Origin: Malania oleifera
Lineage: Eukaryota; Streptophyta; Magnoliopsida; Santalales; Ximeniaceae
DNA: 64,000 bases
Reading direction: 5' to 3'
Assembly: GCF_029873635.1 (NCBI RefSeq)
Contig: NC_080423.1
Location: 109,323,087 to 109,387,086 of the forward strand
The notes beneath the pieces were generated by a model. It was given only the letters and a program-made list of their open reading frames with translations, was not told the origin of the DNA and did no database searches. Every line of letters starts with the position of its first letter. Position 1 is the first letter of the stretch. Of this stretch, positions 56,801 through 64,000 are shown piece after piece. The position numbers and the translations under genes are program-made.

Positions 56801-59383
56801 TCGAATTTGTGAGAATGCTTAAAGCCTAAAATCCATCTTACTATCCCAAATGAAAATCTTTTCAGTATTTTTCAATTGCTTGGTTTTAATTAACTTTCCA
56901 TTTGACCATTGATTTTCAACATAAAAGGTTGAAACAAATAGAAAACTATGCGAGGGGACCTTTTCCCTTTCATGTGTGCATATAACTGTTTCTTAAATTC
57001 TAAACATATTAATAATGGGTCCTGACCCCTCTTTATATGATATTAATAAATGTATGTCTAATTTGTCACATATATATCTAAAAAATTAGGCACGTAGACA
57101 CACGGAGGAGGAGATCTCTAGTGTAATATTTCAAAAAGAACCTAATATACACAAAAGTAACTCATCTTAGGTATCATATTTGTTTACGTGCTCTTAATAT
57201 TTGAACTAAAATATCTAAAATAAAAATTTTGAATTTGTATCTCAAGAAGAAGAGAGGGGAAAAAAAAAAGGCATAGCTAAATGGAGATTAAAAAAAAACA
57301 AGTTAGGAAATAAGATTACAGGAGTGGTACACAAAATGTCAACACGCATGTGTTTTATGTTGACCATAGTCTACCGTAATATACGTTTGTTCACTACTCA
57401 ATCAACATTATCCACAATTCAAAATGTGGACCCACTTCCACGTGGAACTTCTCCTTGGTTCACACGTACCCATGTCTTCTTTTTTTTTTTTTTTAATGTG
57501 ATAACTAAATATTAGGATAAAAATTTAATGAGAACTACTTTCCAAAATTTAAAGCAAAAATTATCTCCTATTACAGATTAAAAAAAATTAAGATAAGAAA
57601 TTGAAATCAAGCATTTTAATTGTGTATTTTTAAAATATATATATGTCAATTTAAAAATTACTAATTATTTTTAAATTCAGTATTAATTTTTTTTTCGTTT
57701 TCAATCTTTTGATTTCATTGTAAAGGCTTTTCTCTTTTTCAAAGACTCCCACATTGTTAGATAGAGCCGAGGAGCCTATATCTATAATTTAAAGTTCTGA
57801 ATTTTAGGCGTAAAAAATTATTAAGTATATTTATTTTACAAGCATCAATTATATTTTATCGAATGTTCATGTATCGGATGAAAGATTTATCTATTTCGAT
57901 TAATTAAATATTAATGTTCGTTTGGTTAATACATTGGATGCTTGGCATAACCCTATTGGCCTCGATGTACAAATTGATTATATATATGATTTTTATTTAT
58001 TTATTTATAAGAAAGAGTACAAAAAGGATAATATTGATTAATGATGTTTCATTAGCTACCAAAACCCACCTAGAACATATAATATGTTGGGCTGTATTAG
58101 TGAGAGATGGGCCAGAGGGGGGCAAGAGTCGGTGTCCCCACAAGTAATATAAATGGATTGTAGCCAACCAAGTGGTCTGTGGGCCCAAATGAGGCCCAAT
58201 ATCTTCACCTAAAAGTACTCAATTATCACTCTTTTTGCATGATGGGCCTCTAATTGGTTGCAAGCAAGTACGAGTCATCACTCAGTGGGCCCAATGTCAT
58301 TTGGGTGGAGCCATCAGCCAAGTGTCAAGTTAGGTGTGGAAAGTGTTAACTACTCCACAAAGTGAAACCCTGAAGAGAGTAAAATATTGGATAATCAAAC
58401 ACATTGGAGAAAAACAGTTGGGCCATTTGTATTGTGGGCCGGCCCATGACTATGCCACTTGGCATCAAATAATTGATAGATGTCGACAAATCAGAGATTG
58501 ACACCACACATTGAAAAGAAAGGCAGTTAACATGTTAGTTATAACATTTCTTAGTTCAATATGTATAAAGTCTAATATTATTAGAAAGACTAGCCAACTA
58601 GGGTCTCTAATTTTATTTGCTCCACCTATTTCACGTCTTAGTGTCTATATCGATTCAATAAAGTGATTTCTTTATTTGTATTATTTTCTATCTCTATGTA
58701 TTTTACTCCTCTATCGAAAATTCTCTATTCCCTTGCTGTACTCCAATAATCTAGCTTGGTAGTTTCCATTGTCAGTGCAAAATTTGCCCTACCCTTTCTC
58801 TCCTGAAAGATCAATAGTTAGGGTTCGAATTCCTTCACATCAAATTAGTAATCGGGAGTAGAGTTAGATAATTAGGTTACCTATGATGAGGAAGAAAAAG
58901 AGTTTAATTACTTTATATGATTTGTCCTTTCAATAATTTTGAGTTTGGGGAACTTACAAGAAGAAGATAAATTGTAGGGTAGGTTGTCTTGGTTTTTAGG
59001 GGAGAGATTAGGCACATTCACATGGGGGAGGGCAGCATAATTCCATGACATACGGGTGCCAAAAGTGATGTGAGTCTACTTTAGTATAGGGTTTGGGCAA
59101 TGAGGGATTGATCCTTGATCATCCTTTTGTGTGCAATGTCATAAGAAAGGAAACAAAAAAATTGGGTGAGAAAGTTTGGGCAACAATGCCTAAAAATGGG
59201 GGTGAAAATGAATTCATGATCTCCAAAATCAATATGAAGAAAAGGGGTTAATTTTCTACCAAACTTTTTGGATTGAGTTTGTTAATTTTCAAACAAATGT
59301 TTGAGTCTTAAATTATTTGTATAAAATAATAAAATTTTAATGAATTTTTGACAAAATTTTAAATTTATACTCGAAATTCGTGC

Positions 59384-59390
<7 letters not shown>
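56801..59390. other. intergenic stretch
   Basis: No gene supported. It contains a CCACGTGG palindrome at about 57437, a 'tgggccggcccat' palindrome at about 58436 and poly-T and poly-A runs. Confidence 0.5.

Positions 59391-59445
<55 letters not shown>
59391..59445. repeat. (TA)n microsatellite
   Basis: About 27 uninterrupted TA units. Confidence 0.98.
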
Positions 59446-59446
<1 letters not shown>

Positions 59447-59448
<2 letters not shown>

Positions 59449-59624
59449 AAGAATCAATTTGCATTAGTTCAAGGAAAGAAATAATATAAAGTTGTACATA
59501 TAGATATTGAAGAATCAATTTGCATTAGTTCGAGGAAAGAAATAATATAAAGTTGTATATATAGATATTGAAGAATCAATTTGCATTAGTTTGAGGAAAG
59601 ATATAATATAAAGTTATATTGAAT
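59447..59624. repeat. 61-bp tandem repeat, 2.9 copies
   Basis: Units start 'tgaagaatcaatttgcatta' at 59447, 59508 and 59569. They are very similar and adjoin the (TA)n tract. Confidence 0.95.
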
Positions 59625-59728
59625 TGTGATGAATTTTAAACAGATATAAATTCAATTTTCAAATTATATGCTCCCAATACAGTGTAAAAGTAGAAGAAAT
59701 TAATTATATAATAATTTGGAAATGGGGA

Positions 59729-61484
59729 TGTTGGCTTTTTGAGTCCAATCCCTATTTTGATGTTGATAAAGTACAAGTCACTTATGTGTGTATTTAGTAA
59801 TTGAACAAGTTATAATTCAACATACACATAAGGAGATTGACAATGGAAGCCTTGAATGACGTGAAAACTATACACTCAATCACATTCCATGATGTCAGAA
59901 GAGTAAAGAAGAAGACATATTTGATTTAATTTGTATATGCATTTAGGTTTTTATATTTTGGTCTGTAATAAATGTATACATCCTGCATGATATAACTTAA
60001 TGATTAGATAAGCTATAGGCAAACCTTAGGGCAAATTTCGATCAACTGACGACGGTTTTTAAGCTAAATTAAAAGCCTCAAGCGATTGACCGATTTATGT
60101 GTTATAGCCCTCGGTCGACTGAACACACTGTTAGTCAAAAAGTCAAATAGTTGACTGAAGCCTCAGGCGATCAAACCAAAAATGAACATAACTTCTATGG
60201 TCGATCAAACTCTGGTCATTGACTTTTCCACTGTCCCCGGGCGACCGAACTTGTAGTTCAAAAAGGCCCCAAGCGGCCGAACCTTATGAACCAATAGACC
60301 GAACCATGCACCGAGCGCCCGAACCTACGAAGGTTTGGAAAATTGCCTTGTCCCAGCCAACCGTTTCTCCCCACAGCAAATCGAACCCAATTTTGGCTAT
60401 GAGTCTGTTCGGGCGATCGACCCTATGAACCGGGCGACCGAACCTCTCGGATTCACTAAAATTAACCGCGGTAATTGAGGTTAAAAATTTAATTAATCTT
60501 TTCTAAAATTCTCATTGTGTTCCCAACGGTCATAATTTTCAGAAAAACTATAAATACCCCTTTCATAACTTAGATTAGCAACTTTAATTAGTTTTAAAAT
60601 TCTCTCAAATATTTTGTAATCAGAGTTCCCGCATTTCAATTTCTATTTCAAAAATCTCTTTAGGGTTAAAGTTTAAACTCTCTCATACTCTCTTTCAATC
60701 TTTCTTTTGAAAAATCCTTTCAGAAGAGAGTATTTTATTTTGGGCATTTTGTTTGTATCCATAGCATATACTCTCACTCAAGCTTTTATTTTAAAATCAT
60801 TTGGAGAGTATACTTAGGGTTTCTCCCATATTTTCTTTGATAAATATTCTTGTGAAGAAATTGTTTATGGCATTGTGAATCTTTGCACAACTTATTGCAA
60901 AGATACATAAGCTTCCTTGTACTTATTGACAAAATTCTTTTTGAGCTAAAACCCTAGGTTTTCCTATATCCTTTATTGAAAAATATTTTGTTTGAGAAAA
61001 TGTTATTAGGGTTTAAATCTTTATGTGCTTATCATATTCATCTTTTTCAAATATTGAAAATATTATTTTGAGTAAAACATCCTTACTCCCTGAGCATAAC
61101 TCATATCATAAGAGAGTATATGTATTTGAGCTTTTAATGTATACATTCATGCTTGTATTTAGAAGCGTTTTAATATATACAAAAATGATTTTTATTGTAT
61201 CTGTTGGGTTCAGTTCAGAATTGAATTAGGGAGTCTCAACCCCGTTAGTGAGACCGGTTGGGTTCAGCCCGTAATTGAACTGGAGTGTCTCCGCCCCGTA
61301 AAGGAAACCGATTGGGTTCAGTGTGGTAATAGAGTCGGAGTTTACCTCACCCCATAAGGAAAGGTTGTAACAACTTCTGTTTCGCTCATTTAAGTGAGCA
61401 GGGATAGTGTAATCCTTAGGGGTTATGCTCAAGGTGGGGACGTAAGCTGGTTTAGCCGAACCTCGATAACGAATATCGGGTGTT

Positions 61485-61551
<67 letters not shown>

Positions 61552-61805
61552 TTCATTTAATTACTGCACTTTAAATTTTCATATATGTATGCTTGTTTAT
61601 GTATAGGTCTAATTATTTGTATGCACACTTTTATTTAAATAAGATATGCTGAATGTGTATGTTTACACTCATAGTTTAATCACTTTACATACACGCTTTA
61701 ATATCAAATGGGATATGATCTGTGGTGAATCGGAAAATGTTTAATTTAGCCAAAATATTTTTAAATTCAATTCACCTCTCTCTTGAGATCACACAATTTC
61801 CAACA
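59729..61805 (+). mobile_element. solo LTR, TGTTGG...CCAACA type
   Basis: 2077 bp from TGTTGGCTTTTTGAG to CACACAATTTCCAACA. Flanks GGGGA (59724-59728) and AGGGA (61806-61810) are a near duplication. No PBS follows and no coding sequence is present. It contains an irregular array of 'gcgaccgaacc' words (60050-60450), a TATA word 'ctataaatacc' at 60549 and a long (TC)n. The last 50 bases recur inverted at 63868. A large copia LTR is the likely source by terminal motif. Confidence 0.8.
61486..61549. repeat. (TC)n microsatellite
   Basis: About 32 uninterrupted CT units inside the solo LTR. Confidence 0.98.
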
Positions 61806-62393
61806 AGGGAGAGTTATGAGTAAAAATAATTATCAAATAAAATAAAAGATTGTTTTAATGAAATTAATGTTCCTGTAATGAAAACAGACTAAACATAATA
61901 GCTTACGATTATAATCACTACTAACATATTGGTTACGTGTTTAACTTATTCCACATGATATTCACTTCTTATTAATTGTTAATTTTTATTAATAGAACAT
62001 GTAATAGCTTGAATTTGTTGTCATGAGATAGATTATAATTTTGTTTATTTGCCCATATTTTTATTTCTTAATTAAATTAACCATTCAATAAGAGAATGAG
62101 GATACTTCAATAAAATTTATTGTGATTATTTATAATTAATCATCAAAGATGACAAACATAATATAAAAATATATTAATGTACTGAATTGAAACAAATTAA
62201 AAAGCTAAGTAAATTATTAAAAGTGTGTTAGTCTCTAGAAAATATTAGATGCATTTAGTGTTCCGCATTTTAAGTCGTACACCAATACTAATATGATTTT
62301 ACCATATATATATAAAATATCTAAACATGAAAAAATATAATTGGTGCGATCTAATGCTCAGCATGCTAACTAATACAGCAGATAGGGGTGAAC
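61806..62393. other. AT-rich intergenic stretch
   Basis: Nothing recognisable in it. Confidence 0.5.
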
Positions 62394-62880
62394 ATAATTC
62401 AGTTAAAACCGAATTAATCGAGTAAATTTAGTCGGCTCGGTTCAGTTAAAAATCTATTCAATTCAGTTTCGATTTTTATTTTCGTTGAATTTCAGTTCTT
62501 GGTTTTCGGTTCAGTTTTTGGGTTTGATTAATTCAGTTAACCGAATTAGTTGAATATTATAAATTAATAATAAATAATTATATATATTGCATATTAAAAT
62601 ATTTTATATATTATATATACTTAAATTTTATTTATTATATATATATATTACATATATTAAAATTTTATATATTTTATATATTATTAATATTTTACATATA
62701 TATTAAAAACTATATTATATGTATATATATTAAAAAGTTAATTCGGTTAAAATTGATTAATCGATTTAACCAAAATTCGATTTGATCTGTTTTGAGTTTG
62801 ATTAAATATGAAATTTCGATCATACTGAAATTTTTGAATTAATTAGGTTAATTAATCGAACCGACTGAATGCTTACCCCT
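62394..62880. mobile_element. MITE, probably hAT-like
   Basis: 487 bp with terminal inverted repeats AGGGGTGAACATAATTC and, at the right end, AGGGGTAAGCATTC (reverse). The subterminal regions are rich in 'ttcagtta' and 'aattaatcga' words, and the core is pure AT. No transposase frame. No clear 8-bp target duplication was found, so the superfamily is an inference from the AGGGGTG end. Confidence 0.65.
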
Positions 62881-63867
62881 GTCACCAAATGTGCATGTAG
62901 ACATTCCTTGTTTAACCTAAATTCAAATTGCTTAAGGGTGTGTTTGGAGGCATAATGAGTGAATTTTATGGCAAAAAACAAAATATAGCATAGGATGGAG
63001 TTGGTTCACAGCATGTGTGGCTGAATAAGGTCAAAAGAAAATAATAATGACTTCTTCCAAACACAAAATTCCAAATCAGATTTGGTGAGGGAGAGGGATA
63101 GAGGGTGTATCCTATGCATGCATAAGGCAATTTGATGACTTGTGAAACACCCCATGTCCCAAACAACCACCCACCACCACCTCAGCTTCAACTATTGTTC
63201 CTTAAGGCACATTTAACTTTTTTTCCTATTATTATTATTATTTCAAATGAAATGACAAATATGCCCTTCTCGGAAAGATTCATGCCCACTGTTTGGTGCA
63301 TACAATAAAAACAACAATCAAGTGTTAAGCTTAAGTTTGGTTTGCAAAATACCTATTCACAGAAATAGATTAGTAAATAGTGAGTGATGTGGGTCGGGTA
63401 TATAAACCCTTTCACAAATGAAAGAATGTCGCAGTCTTAGAATTACTTAATATTGATCTCATTCTTTACATTCCTTTAAAAAAGAATGGTAGTTGAATTG
63501 AGCTTCAATGGTTTTTTTGAGAAATTATGAGCATATACGTTAAAGTTAAATGTACCTTTTTATCATGTTACTATGTTATAAATTTTACAAGTATTCTTTT
63601 AAGTATTACTCTTAAACTGCTTTAACTCTTTCATTAATATCCATTTTATTAACATAAAAAAAATATTAAATATAACTATTATCATAATATTTATAAATAA
63701 ATAATTAGTAAAATTAAAACAAAATTGCTATTATAAGCCTGAAATTGAAAAGACTTTACCAAAAAGAAAAAAAGAAAAAGAAAAAAGAAGGAATTCTCTA
63801 CTTCAATTCGATGTTAATAATTTGGTGCATGAATAATTTTTTTATTAAAAACTTTGAGAGGGAAATA
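62881..63867. other. intergenic stretch
   Basis: No gene seen. Confidence 0.5.
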
Positions 63868-64000
63868 TGTTGGAATTGTTGTGATCTCAAGAGAGGGGGT
63901 GAATTGAGTTTTAAAAATATTTTGACTAAATTAAACATTTACGTCAATTCACCACATATCATATCTCATTCAATATAACAATGTGTATGAAAAGTGATTA
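63868..64000 (-). mobile_element. inverted LTR end, cut by the window
   Basis: TGTTGGAATTGTTGTGATCT and the following roughly 50 bases are the reverse complement of 61755-61805, so an LTR of the same family in minus orientation begins here and runs off the window. Confidence 0.8.

Noticed and set aside
57324-57515. Small plus-strand frame near a CCACGTGG palindrome
   Set aside because: Short, ends in a poly-T-encoded phenylalanine run, and has no homology I recognise.
61394-61606. Frame with a long Ser-Leu repeat
   Set aside because: Translation of the (TC)n tract in a solo LTR.

Overview
This is a plant nuclear window, most likely from a eudicot: AT-rich DNA with one intact intron-containing plant gene, and almost everything else nested LTR retrotransposons, their solo LTRs, small TRIM elements and simple repeats. 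The species cannot be named from the sequence. There is no bacterial, organellar or CRISPR content.

The only intact host gene is on the minus strand at 7197-11101. It has four exons and encodes a 367-residue reversibly glycosylated polypeptide (RGP, UDP-arabinopyranose mutase), a cytosolic/Golgi-associated enzyme of cell-wall arabinose supply. Its second intron carries a TRIM element. A short promoter with a TATA-like box and several TGGGCC/TGGGCT motifs lies to its right.

Layout. 1-4102: end of a Ty3/gypsy LTR inserted in the 5' half of a Tnt1-like Ty1/copia element (minus). 5725-6935: cluster of TRIMs. 7197-11260: RGP gene and promoter. 12521-14689: solo LTR of a large element. 15263-15895: TRIM with a palindromic LTR. 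16043-21136: tRNA-derived SINE with a partial duplication, split by a 4.6 kb copia element with a perfect CATGA target duplication. 22014-24479: direct repeats, LTR fragment and a three-LTR TRIM. 25109-33355: 3'-truncated Tekay/Del-like gypsy element with a 2.26 kb solo LTR inside its gag. 34374-43705: second Tnt1-like copia element split by two solo LTRs. 47542-47800: LINE relic. 49692-56800: Tat-lineage, apparently non-autonomous gypsy element with gag, two minisatellite arrays and two more solo LTRs. 59729-61805: solo LTR of TGTTGG...CCAACA type, with a second, inverted copy starting at 63868. 62394-62880: a MITE.

All retroelement coding regions seen are broken by stops or frameshifts. The most interesting signal is one family of gypsy LTRs (1-1534, 25109, 27611, 35462, 39265, 51543, 53786). 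All except the left-truncated copy at 1-1534 show an array of the palindromic word TCGTCGACGA just upstream of a TATA box. Some carry a private minisatellite at a matching place, and two or three carry a primer-binding-site-like 12-mer inside the LTR. Twice, two members sit at nearly the same position of the same kind of target in the same orientation.
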